Assembly (NCBI RefSeq): GCF_002374835.1 | Contig: NZ_NWVD01000002.1 | Span: 1-64,000, forward strand | Source: Sphingomonas ginsenosidimutans | GTDB taxonomy: Bacteria > Pseudomonadota > Alphaproteobacteria > Sphingomonadales > Sphingomonadaceae | DNA: 64,000 nucleotides | Direction: 5' to 3' | Part shown: positions 29,760 through 37,976 of the stretch, one piece after another | Position numbering within the stretch: position 1 is the first letter of the stretch | Layout: every line of letters begins with the position of its first letter | Program-made: the position numbers and the translations under genes | Notes under the pieces: generated by a model | Told to the model about the DNA's origin: nothing | Databases searched by the model: none | What the model saw: the letters and a program-made list of their open reading frames with translations, nothing else

Positions 29760-32156
29760 ATGTCGCGCCTTCTCTCCGGCAGCGTGGCCACGTTGCTGCT
29801 GACCGTTTCCGTGCCCGCCTTCGCGCAAGGGGCGTCGCAGTCGCCCGGCCAGCCCGGCACGGCCAACGGCGACGACATCATCATCACCGCACAGAAGACC
29901 GAACAGCGGATCGAGGACGTGCCGCTGACCGTGTCGGCGGTCACCGCGCAGCGGATGGCGGACATTGGCGTCAATTCGCTGGCCGAAGTGGCGATGTACG
30001 TGCCGGGCCTGCGCATCCAGGAGCAGAGCGCGAACAACCCCGGCGTCGTGATCCGCGGCATCACCTCCGACAGCGGCTCGGCGCAGCAGGGCGCGCGCGT
30101 CACGCTCTACTACAACGGCGTCGACATCTCGCGCTCGCGCGGCGCCTATCAGGACCTGTACGATCTCGAACGGGTCGAGGTGGTGAAGGGGCCGCAGGCG
30201 ACGCTGTTCGGCACCGCCGCGGCGGTGGGTGCGGTCTCGATCATCTCGGCCAAGCCGCGCGCCGGCTTTTCCGATGCGATCACCGCGACGTACGGCAATT
30301 ACAACCGCACGCAGGTGACCGGCTTCGTCAACGCCGGCAGCGATGTGTTCGCGGCGCGGCTGGGCTTCGGGGTGAAATATCGCGACGGCTATGTCCGCAA
30401 CATCGCGGGCGACCCCAACGTCCCCAACCAGAACCAGGGCCGCGTCGACCAGGACGACCTGTACGGGCAGAAGCAGGCCGGCGCGCGCCTGTCGCTGCGC
30501 TATACGCCGACCAACGCCGTCACCGCCGACCTCGTCCTTACCTATGACGGGCAGCGCAACACCGGCACCCCGTTCAAGAGCCGCGTGTTCGCACCGACCG
30601 GCGGGCAGACCGGCGACTTCGGCGTGGCCGAACTGTCCGGCTCGCCGTACAGCGCGCAGGTGCTGGGCGCGCGCAAGCTGGGGCTGAAGCGCGACGTCTA
30701 TGACGCCAACCTGACCGTGTCGGTCGATCTGGCGCCCGGCGTCACGTTCACCACCGTGAACGGCTATCGCAAGTTCAACAGCAACGAGGTGTTCGACGCC
30801 GACGGCGGCCCGGCCTGGTATCTGGAGTTCGCCGAGGACGCGCAGGGCGACCAGTGGAGCCACGAAGGCCGCTTCAACTTCGAAGGCGATCGCTATCGCG
30901 CCTCGTTCGGCTGGAACGGCTTCTTCGAGGACGGTTTCCAGCGCGTGCCCTTCTCGACCGAGGAAGGCACGTACCTGGCCTGCTCGGTGTCGCCGACCTT
31001 CGCGCCGATCCGCGCCGCGCTCAACGCCGCCGGGCTGCCGACCGGCACCGCCTGCGTCGCTGCCAACGGCACCATCCCCGCGACCCGCGCCACCGCGCTG
31101 CTGACGCGCGGGGCGGCGACGCAGATCCCCTATGCCTCCACCTTCGCCAATTATGGCCGCAACGACGCCTATTCGGTGTTCGCCGACGCCACTTGGTTGC
31201 CCACGCCGGCGCTGGAGTTGACCGCGGGCGCGCGCGTGCTGATCGAAAAGCGCCGCTCGGGCTATGAGAACGTCCAGCCCAATTCGCGCATCCTGGCTGG
31301 GCTGGGCATCTTCAGCAGCCTGCTGGGCACCGCCAATACCGCCGGGCGCCGATTCACCGCCTCGCAGAGCTATTCGGCGATCCTGCCGCGCTTCAACGCG
31401 CTGCTGCGGGTCTCCGACACGCTCAACCTGTACGGCACCGTATCGAAGGGTCGCCGTTCGCCGGTGGTGCAGGTCGACGCGCAGAGCGCGGGCGGCGTCG
31501 TCATCCCGCGCGTGCAGCTGGTACCCGAGGAAAACGTCTGGAATTTCGAGGCCGGGGTGAAGATCGCCAGCCGCACGCTGACCGGCACACTGTCCGCCTT
31601 CTACCAGAGCTATCGCGGGTTCCAGGTGTCGGTGATCGGCAGCGACGGCATCGCCCGCACGCAGAGCGCCGGGTCGGCCAAGAACCCCGGCGTCGAGCTG
31701 GAGGCGACGTGGCGGCCGGTCTCGGCGCTGTCGCTCTTCGGCGCCTTCGCCTATCTCGACGGGAAGATCGACCGCAACAACAGCCTCGCCCCCGCCTTCT
31801 CGGGCGCGCGCTTCCGGTTGCAGCCGCAATACACCGCCTCGGGCGGCGCGACGCTGCGCCTGCCGCTGGGTGAGGGCATGACCTTCTACGCCACGCCCTC
31901 GGCTACCTATCAGAGCAAGGTGTTCTTCGAACTGCCCAACAGCGAGGCGATCAGCCAGGGCGGCTATACGCTGGTGAACGCGCGCGCCGGGGTGGAGCTG
32001 GCCGAGGGCCGCTACACGATCGGCGCGTTCGCGCGCAACGCGCTCAACAAGCGCTACCTGCTCGACGCCGGCAACACCGGCGGCGGGTTCGGCGGGCCCA
32101 CCTACATTCCGGGCGAGCCGCGCTTCTACGGCGTCGAACTGTCGGCGCGCTACTGA
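29760..32156 (+). CDS. TonB-dependent outer-membrane receptor
   Basis: A 798-residue receptor with signal peptide MSRLLSGSVATLLLTVSVPA then FAQ. The plug domain includes DDIIITAQKTEQRIEDVPLT and VEVVKGPQATLFGTAAAVGA, and the long beta-barrel ends FYGVELSARY with a terminal aromatic residue. It is distinct from the receptor at 22535. The ligand is not evident. CGGGGGA lies 6 bases before the ATG, and a perfect palindrome upstream may control it. A GC-rich hairpin follows the stop. Confidence 0.93.
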   Translation: MSRLLSGSVATLLLTVSVPAFAQGASQSPGQPGTANGDDIIITAQKTEQRIEDVPLTVSAVTAQRMADIGVNSLAEVAMYVPGLRIQEQSANNPGVVIRGITSDSGSAQQGARVTLYYNGVDISRSRGAYQDLYDLERVEVVKGPQATLFGTAAAVGAVSIISAKPRAGFSDAITATYGNYNRTQVTGFVNAGSDVFAARLGFGVKYRDGYVRNIAGDPNVPNQNQGRVDQDDLYGQKQAGARLSLRYTPTNAVTADLVLTYDGQRNTGTPFKSRVFAPTGGQTGDFGVAELSGSPYSAQVLGARKLGLKRDVYDANLTVSVDLAPGVTFTTVNGYRKFNSNEVFDADGGPAWYLEFAEDAQGDQWSHEGRFNFEGDRYRASFGWNGFFEDGFQRVPFSTEEGTYLACSVSPTFAPIRAALNAAGLPTGTACVAANGTIPATRATALLTRGAATQIPYASTFANYGRNDAYSVFADATWLPTPALELTAGARVLIEKRRSGYENVQPNSRILAGLGIFSSLLGTANTAGRRFTASQSYSAILPRFNALLRVSDTLNLYGTVSKGRRSPVVQVDAQSAGGVVIPRVQLVPEENVWNFEAGVKIASRTLTGTLSAFYQSYRGFQVSVIGSDGIARTQSAGSAKNPGVELEATWRPVSALSLFGAFAYLDGKIDRNNSLAPAFSGARFRLQPQYTASGGATLRLPLGEGMTFYATPSATYQSKVFFELPNSEAISQGGYTLVNARAGVELAEGRYTIGAFARNALNKRYLLDAGNTGGGFGGPTYIPGEPRFYGVELSARY

Positions 32157-32172
32157 CGGCAGCGGCCACCCG

Positions 32173-32201
32173 CCCTCCCTCTCCCGTTGGGAGAGGGAGG
32201 G
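32173..32201. terminator. Hairpin/REP unit after the receptor
   Basis: CCCTCCCTCTCCC and GGGAGAGGGAGGG form a perfect 13-bp stem with loop GTT, 16 bases after the receptor stop. The purine/pyrimidine strand bias and sequence are typical of a common intergenic repeat in GC-rich proteobacteria. It may end transcription before typA. Confidence 0.6.
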
Positions 32202-32323
32202 GGCGCGAAGTGGCGGAAGGGTGAGGGCGACGACTCTGCCCCACTGGCGCTCGCGTCAACTTTCGGCTAAGGGCGCCGGCGATAACAGCCTGCGGCGCTC
32301 GCGGGCCACCCTCAGGAACCCGT

Positions 32324-34147
32324 ATGAACCTGCGCAACATCGCCATCATCGCGCACGTCGATCATGGCAAGACGACCCTCGTTGACCAGCTCTTCCGCCA
32401 GTCCGGCACCTTCCGCGACAACCAGCGGGTCGAGGAGCGGGCGATGGATTCGAACGACCTGGAAAAGGAGCGCGGGATCACCATCCTGGCCAAGCCCACC
32501 TCGATCGAGTGGGAAGGCGTGCGCATCAACATCGTCGACACCCCCGGCCACGCCGACTTCGGCGGCGAGGTGGAGCGGATCCTGTCGATGGTCGACGGCG
32601 TCATCCTGCTGGTCGACGCGGCCGAGGGCGCGATGCCGCAGACCAAGTTCGTGACCGGCAAGGCGCTGGCGCTGGGCCTGCGCCCGATCGTCGTCGTCAA
32701 CAAGGTCGACCGCTCCGACGCGCGCATCCAGGAAGTGCTGGACGAGGTGTTCGACCTGTTCGTCGCGCTGGAGGCGAATGACGAACAGCTCGACTTCCCG
32801 GTCCTCTACGCCTCGGGCCGCAATGGCTATGCGTCGGAGGACATGGACCGTCGCGAAGGCACGCTGACCCCGCTGTTCCAGAAGATCGTCGATCACGTGC
32901 CGCCGCCGTCGCTCGATCAGGACGCGCCGTTCAGCTTCCTCGTGACGCTGCTCGACCGCGACAACTTCCTGGGCCGCATCCTCACCGGCCGCGTCCAGTC
33001 GGGCGTGGTGAAGCTGAACCAGCCGATCCATGCGCTCGACAACCAGGGCAATGTGATCGAGACCGGCCGCGCGTCGAAGCTGATGAGCTTCCGCGGGCTG
33101 GAGCGCGTGCCGGTCGAGGAAGCGCGCGCGGGCGACATCATCTCGCTCGCCGGCCTGACCGTCGCGACCGTGGCGAATACGATCGCCGACACCTCGGTCT
33201 CGACGCCGATCCAGGCGCAGCCGATCGACCCGCCGACGCTGTCGATGCGCTTCGCGGTCAACGATTCGCCGATGGCGGGGCGTGAGGGCACCAAGGTGAC
33301 CAGCCGCATGATCCGCGACCGCCTGATGCGCGAGGCGGAAACCAACGTCGCGATCAAGGTGACCGAGGCCGCCGACCGCGACAGCTTCGAGGTCGCCGGG
33401 CGCGGCGAATTGCAGCTGGGCGTGCTGATCGAAACGATGCGCCGCGAAGGGTTCGAGCTGGGCATCAGCCGCCCGCGCGTGCTGTTCGGCGAGGATGAGA
33501 ACGGCAAGAAGACCGAGCCATACGAAACCGTCATCATCGACGTGGACGAGGAGCATTCGGGCACGGTCGTCGAGAAGATGAACCTGCGGAAGGCCGAGAT
33601 GACGGACATGCGCCCGTCGACCGGCGGCAAGACCCGCATCACCTTCTCCGCGCCCAGCCGCGGCATGATCGGCTATCACGGCGAGTTCCTGTCGGACACG
33701 CGCGGCACCGGCATCATGAACCGGCTGTTCGAGAAGTACGGCCCGCACAAGGGCAATATCGAGGGGCGCAAGAACGGCGTCCTGATCTCGAACGGCGCGG
33801 GCGAGGCACAGGGCTATGCGCTCGGCCCGCTCGAAGATCGCGGCATTCTGTTCGTCGGCCATGGCGAGGCGCTGTACGAGGGCATGATCATCGGCGAGAA
33901 CGCCAAGACGGATGACCTGGAGGTCAATCCGATGAAGGCGAAGCAGCTGACCAACTTCCGCGCGTCGGGCGGCAAGGACGATGCGATCCGCCTGACCCCG
34001 CCGAAGAAGATGACGCTGGAACAGGCGATCGCGTACATCGACGACGACGAGATGGTCGAAGTGACCCCGAAGTCGATCCGCCTGCGCAAGCGCCACCTCG
34101 ACCCGCATGAGCGCAAGCGCGCCAGCCGCGCGAAGGAAGCCGCATAA
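32324..34147 (+). CDS. typA: Ribosome-associated GTPase TypA/BipA
   Basis: Translational GTPase that binds the 70S ribosome and helps 50S assembly and stress adaptation. The 607-residue protein has the P-loop [15 protein letters not shown] near residue 9, [14 protein letters not shown] (switch I), [14 protein letters not shown] (G3) and NKVDR (G4), followed by the beta-barrel, EF-G-like domains and the BipA-specific C-terminal domain. Length is normal. A strong intrinsic terminator follows. Confidence 0.96.
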   Translation: MNLRNIAIIAHVDHGKTTLVDQLFRQSGTFRDNQRVEERAMDSNDLEKERGITILAKPTSIEWEGVRINIVDTPGHADFGGEVERILSMVDGVILLVDAAEGAMPQTKFVTGKALALGLRPIVVVNKVDRSDARIQEVLDEVFDLFVALEANDEQLDFPVLYASGRNGYASEDMDRREGTLTPLFQKIVDHVPPPSLDQDAPFSFLVTLLDRDNFLGRILTGRVQSGVVKLNQPIHALDNQGNVIETGRASKLMSFRGLERVPVEEARAGDIISLAGLTVATVANTIADTSVSTPIQAQPIDPPTLSMRFAVNDSPMAGREGTKVTSRMIRDRLMREAETNVAIKVTEAADRDSFEVAGRGELQLGVLIETMRREGFELGISRPRVLFGEDENGKKTEPYETVIIDVDEEHSGTVVEKMNLRKAEMTDMRPSTGGKTRITFSAPSRGMIGYHGEFLSDTRGTGIMNRLFEKYGPHKGNIEGRKNGVLISNGAGEAQGYALGPLEDRGILFVGHGEALYEGMIIGENAKTDDLEVNPMKAKQLTNFRASGGKDDAIRLTPPKKMTLEQAIAYIDDDEMVEVTPKSIRLRKRHLDPHERKRASRAKEAA

Positions 34148-34157
34148 GGCCCATGAC

Positions 34158-34188
34158 CCCGGTGGACGATCGTCCACCGGGATTTTTT
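34158..34188 (+). terminator. Intrinsic terminator of typA
   Basis: The palindrome CCCGGTGGACGA/TCGTCCACCGGG (34158-34181) is followed by ATTTTTT, a textbook rho-independent terminator 10 bases after the typA stop. Confidence 0.9.
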
Positions 34189-34205
34189 CATGCGCTACGC
34201 CGGTT

Positions 34206-34226
34206 AGAGCGGTTTCCGACCGATCT
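34206..34226. repeat. Second copy of the AGAGCGGT hairpin unit
   Basis: AGAGCGGT-TTCCG-ACCGATCT differs by one base from the unit at 17248-17268. It again lies just after the stop of a minus-strand gene in a convergent interval, beside the typA terminator. Confidence 0.55.
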
Positions 34227-34234
34227 AGCTGCCT

Positions 34235-34933
34235 TCAGCGCGAGAGGTCGCGCAGGTCGAACGCCGCCGGTCGCGGGGTGCTTTCCAGCTGCCAGCCGCC
34301 ATCGCGTAGCGCCAGCCGCTCGGTCGCCTCGCCCTCTTTCGCCAACTGCTGGGGCAGCCACGGCCAGATCGCGGCGACCGCCGGATGGCGCGTCCATTCG
34401 GGCACGTCGGTCAACCGGTAGCGATAGCGGATCGTACCCGTGCCCATCATCGGATCGGCATCGGTGACCGACGCGTCGGTCACCTCGACCTTTCCGTAGC
34501 AGATCAGGCCCGGCACTCCGCCCTCGTCCGCCGCCGGCGCACGGAACGTCGCCGCCCCCGCCGCGGTCGGGACGAAGCGGAGCGCGGCCTGACCGCCGCC
34601 TGCGCCCGGCAGCCGGCTTTCTCCGGCGGGGCGCAACAGCCCGGCCTGCACCAGCGCGGTGGCGCGGCGGCGATCACGGGCGCTGTCGGTCGACACATCC
34701 CACGGCATCGCGAAGAACGCGCCGCACGCGGGCTGCGCGGCGAAGCGGCGGTCGAGCAGCGAACGCGCGTCCGCGGCGGTCGGCGGCGCCGGCTCCGACG
34801 GGTCGTGCGCCTCGCCCTGGATCGGCGCCTGCGCCGAATTGCCGCCATTCCCCGACGAACAGGCGACCACCAGCGCCAGCAACGCGGCCGACGCCAGCGA
34901 CCGGACCGTTATCGGATCATTGCAACGGGGCAT
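34235..34933 (-). CDS. Lipoprotein of unknown family
   Basis: A 232-residue protein whose N-terminus carries a signal peptide and lipobox (SLASAALLALVVAC then SSGNGG), so it should be a membrane-anchored lipoprotein. A short low-complexity linker precedes a domain of about 170 residues that contains FFAMPWDVSTDSARDRRRA, GLICYGKVEVTDASVTD and GTIRYRYRLTDVPEW. I do not recognise the family. The ATG at 34933 overlaps the end of the M48 protease gene, which suggests coupling. Confidence 0.75.
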   Translation of the reverse strand: MPRCNDPITVRSLASAALLALVVACSSGNGGNSAQAPIQGEAHDPSEPAPPTAADARSLLDRRFAAQPACGAFFAMPWDVSTDSARDRRRATALVQAGLLRPAGESRLPGAGGGQAALRFVPTAAGAATFRAPAADEGGVPGLICYGKVEVTDASVTDADPMMGTGTIRYRYRLTDVPEWTRHPAVAAIWPWLPQQLAKEGEATERLALRDGGWQLESTPRPAAFDLRDLSR

Positions 34934-35897
34934 CGCGACGCTCCAGCAGCGGGGGAAGATACGGGGTCGGCGCATCGGCGGGCATCGTCGCCAGTTCGCG
35001 CTCGATCGCGGCGGCCCGCGCGGCGGACGAGGGGTGCGTGCGGGCGCGGAACAGCCCGCCGTCGATCTTCCCGCCCTGTTCGCGCCAGAAGGTGACGGCG
35101 ATGTGCGGATCCCAGCCGGCATTGCGCATCAGATACGCGCCCATCAGGTCCGCCTCGGTCTCCGTCTCCCGGAACAGCCGGCCGTTGCGCCCGAATTCGG
35201 ACAGCATGCCCCAGCGCACGCCCGCCGCCTCCAGCCGCGCGCGATGGCGCAGCACCGCATGGCCCAGTTCGTGCGCCACGACGACCGCGATCTGATCGTC
35301 GTCGAACAGCTCGAACAGGCGCCCGCCCACCTGCACCACCTGTCCGTCGGACGAGGCGCCCAGCTTGTTGCCGGCCAGCACCTCGAACTCGACCCGGCAT
35401 CCGGCCACCGGGGTGACGGTGATCGTTCGCGCCGCCGTGCCCACCCCGCGGCGGATCGTGAGCGGCAGCGGCGCACCGACCGGACGCGCCGCGATCAGCG
35501 CCTGCGCCGCATTGCGGGTCGCGCTGGTCACCGTCCCGGTCGCCGCCGGCGCGGGCACCGCGGTCCCGGCGACCGCCAGCAGGCCGTCATTTTCCTCAAG
35601 CCCGGCGCGCGCCGCGGGGGTATCGGGCAGTACCAGCTCGACCATCACCGGGGCGGGATAGCTGCCGCCGGCGGCGACATCGGCGGGATATTGGTCGATC
35701 GCGTGCAGCGTCGCGCCGGTCACCGGCTGCGTATCGCGGCACAGCGCGGCATTGGCGGTGGTCAGTCGCCACGCGATCGCCGCCAGCCGCCGGTCGACCT
35801 CCAGCAGCGACGGCGCCGTCTCCCCCACCCCCGCCGCCGCCGGCATCGCAGGAACGACCGCCAGCATCAGCGCCAGCCCAATACGCCACTTCGTCAT
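34917..35897 (-). CDS. Secreted PDZ-M48 metalloprotease
   Basis: A 326-residue exported protein: signal peptide in KWRIGLALMLAVVPAMPAAA, a PDZ-like segment (VELVLPDTPAARAGLEENDG) in the first half, then an M48-type zinc protease domain with the HELGH motif at residues 209-213 and the downstream ETEADLMGAYLM glutamate. The combination suggests periplasmic proteolysis of envelope proteins, in the manner of BepA/YggG-like enzymes. It lacks the usual C-terminal TPR repeats of BepA. The downstream lipoprotein gene overlaps it, and an M61 protease gene is divergent. Confidence 0.88.
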   Translation of the reverse strand: MTKWRIGLALMLAVVPAMPAAAGVGETAPSLLEVDRRLAAIAWRLTTANAALCRDTQPVTGATLHAIDQYPADVAAGGSYPAPVMVELVLPDTPAARAGLEENDGLLAVAGTAVPAPAATGTVTSATRNAAQALIAARPVGAPLPLTIRRGVGTAARTITVTPVAGCRVEFEVLAGNKLGASSDGQVVQVGGRLFELFDDDQIAVVVAHELGHAVLRHRARLEAAGVRWGMLSEFGRNGRLFRETETEADLMGAYLMRNAGWDPHIAVTFWREQGGKIDGGLFRARTHPSSAARAAAIERELATMPADAPTPYLPPLLERRDAPLQ

Positions 35898-36018
35898 GCA
35901 TGCCTTCTGCCCCGGATCGGCCCGGCACGGCAATGGCCGGGCGCCTCGCGCGAAATTCACGTGACGGCCGGCGCACGCGCGGGATAGCAGGGACGACGGG
36001 ATTTCAGGGGATAGGACG

Positions 36019-37920
36019 ATGCGCATCCTGACACGACCGGCCGCGCTGCTGCTGCTGGCCTTCGCGACGCCGATACCCATCGCGGCGCAGACGCCCGACA
36101 CCATTGCCTCCACCGCCGATGACGCGCCGGTCCGCTACGACATCTCCTTCCCCGATGCCGCGCATCATCAGGCGCGCATCGTCGCCACCTGGCGCGGCGT
36201 GCCGGCCGGGCCGCTGCGCGTGCAGATGTCGCGCTCCTCGCCGGGACGCTATGCGCTGCACGAATTCGCCAAAAACGTCTACGCCGTCTCCGCGACCGAT
36301 GGCGCGGGCCGCGCGCTGCCACTCACCCGCACCGATCCCTATGGCTGGAGCGTGGCGGGCCACGATGGCACGGTGCGCATCACCTATTCGCTGTACGGCG
36401 ATCGCGGTGACGGCACCTATGCGCAGATCGACACCACCCACGCGCATCTCAACATGCCCGCGACGATCCTGTGGGCGACCGGCTATGACGATCACCCGAT
36501 CGACCTGACCTTCACGCCGGCCGCGCCGGACTGGACCGTCGCGACCCAGCTGGCGACAACGAACACCCCCGGCCGCTATCGCGCCGCCAACCTGCAATAT
36601 CTGATGGACAGCCCGACCGAGCTGTCGCGTCACGACGTGCGCGAATGGCAGGTCGGCGACGGCGCCGATCGCTACACGATCCGGCTGGCGGTGCATCATC
36701 CCGGCACCCCGGCCGACGTGGATCGCTTCGCGGAGCAGGTGAAGGCGCTGATCCCGCAGCATCGCGCGCTGTTCGGCGAATGGCCGCGCTTCGACCATGG
36801 CAGCTATACGTTCATCGCCGATTACATGCCGCAGGCGAGCGGTGACGGGATGGAGCATCGCAACTCCACGATCGTCACCGGCACCGCGCCGCTGGACGGC
36901 AGCAACACCGCGCAGCTGGGCACGGTGGCGCACGAATTCGTCCATGCCTGGAACGTCGAGCGGCTGCGCCCGGCGGAGCTGGAGCCGTTCGACTTCACCC
37001 GCGCCAATCCCACCCCGTCACTGTGGTTCGCGGAGGGGTTCACGCAATATTACGGCCCGCTGCTGATCCGCCGTGCGGGCCTGTCGACCACCGATGCATG
37101 GCTGGCGGATATGTCGCAGACGCTCGACTATGTCGTCAACGCGCCCGCGCGGCAGCTGGCGGGGCCGATGGAGATGAGCCTGCGCGCGCCCTTTGCCGAT
37201 GCCGCGACCTCGATCGATCCGGTCAGCCCCAACGTCTTCCTGTCCTATTACCCCTATGGCGCGGTGGTGGCACTCGCGCTCGACCTGTCGCTGCGGCGGC
37301 AATTCCCGAAACTGACGCTCGACGACTACATGCGGCTCTTGTGGCGCACCCATGGCCGCACCGAAAAACCCTATGTCACCGCCGACCTGCGCAGCGCGCT
37401 GGCGCAGCTGACCGGCGATGCCGCCTTCGCCCACCGCTTCTTTGCCCAAACGGTGGAGGGTCATGCACTGCCCGACATGGCGCCGCTGCTGGCGCAGGCC
37501 GGGCTGCTGCTACGCCCCGCCCACCCCGCGCGCGGCTGGATCGGCACGCGCGCGGCGAACGCGACGCCCGCGGGCGAGGTCGTGCTCGCCGCCGCGCCGC
37601 CGCCCGGTTCGCCGCTCTATGTCGCCGGCGCCGACAAGGGCGACCGGATCGTCGCGCTGGGCACGACGCCGCTCGCCACCGTTGCCGATTGGGACGCGGC
37701 GCTCGCGCGGCTGGCGCCGGACAGCGACGTCGCGGTGCGCTTCGTCCCCCGCGACGGGCGCGAGCGGCAGGCGACGCTGCGCGTCCGGCCCGATCCGGCG
37801 CTGGAGGTGGTCCGCGCGGAGGCAGCGGGCGTCCCGCTGACCGCCGGGCAAAGGCGCTTCCGGAATGCCTGGCTCGGCGGGCCATCGGCCGACCGGCAAG
37901 AAACAACCGTTCGACGTTAG
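36019..37920 (+). CDS. M61-family glycyl aminopeptidase-like metalloprotease
   Basis: A 633-residue exported protein with signal peptide RPAALLLLAFATPIPIAA. The M61 N-terminal beta domain starts at RYDISFPDAAHHQARIVATW, the zinc motif HEFVHAWN is at residues 305-312, a downstream glutamate lies in SLWFAEGFTQYYG, and a C-terminal PDZ domain is around GWIGTRAANATPAGEVVLAA. M61 enzymes cleave after N-terminal glycine or alanine. It is divergent from the M48 protease gene with a 121-base interval holding both promoters. Confidence 0.92.
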   Translation: MRILTRPAALLLLAFATPIPIAAQTPDTIASTADDAPVRYDISFPDAAHHQARIVATWRGVPAGPLRVQMSRSSPGRYALHEFAKNVYAVSATDGAGRALPLTRTDPYGWSVAGHDGTVRITYSLYGDRGDGTYAQIDTTHAHLNMPATILWATGYDDHPIDLTFTPAAPDWTVATQLATTNTPGRYRAANLQYLMDSPTELSRHDVREWQVGDGADRYTIRLAVHHPGTPADVDRFAEQVKALIPQHRALFGEWPRFDHGSYTFIADYMPQASGDGMEHRNSTIVTGTAPLDGSNTAQLGTVAHEFVHAWNVERLRPAELEPFDFTRANPTPSLWFAEGFTQYYGPLLIRRAGLSTTDAWLADMSQTLDYVVNAPARQLAGPMEMSLRAPFADAATSIDPVSPNVFLSYYPYGAVVALALDLSLRRQFPKLTLDDYMRLLWRTHGRTEKPYVTADLRSALAQLTGDAAFAHRFFAQTVEGHALPDMAPLLAQAGLLLRPAHPARGWIGTRAANATPAGEVVLAAAPPPGSPLYVAGADKGDRIVALGTTPLATVADWDAALARLAPDSDVAVRFVPRDGRERQATLRVRPDPALEVVRAEAAGVPLTAGQRRFRNAWLGGPSADRQETTVRR

Positions 37921-37929
37921 TCGCTTAGC

Positions 37930-37952
37930 TTGCGTCAATTGTTGACGGCAAC
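37930..37952. promoter_or_regulatory. Imperfect inverted repeat before the hybrid kinase gene
   Basis: TTGCGTCAA and TTGACGGCAA (one bulged base) flank a 3-base centre, 26 bases before the kinase ATG. It could be a weak terminator of the M61 gene or an operator of the kinase gene. Confidence 0.3.
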
Positions 37953-37976
37953 CGACAGCGGTATCACACACCGGTC

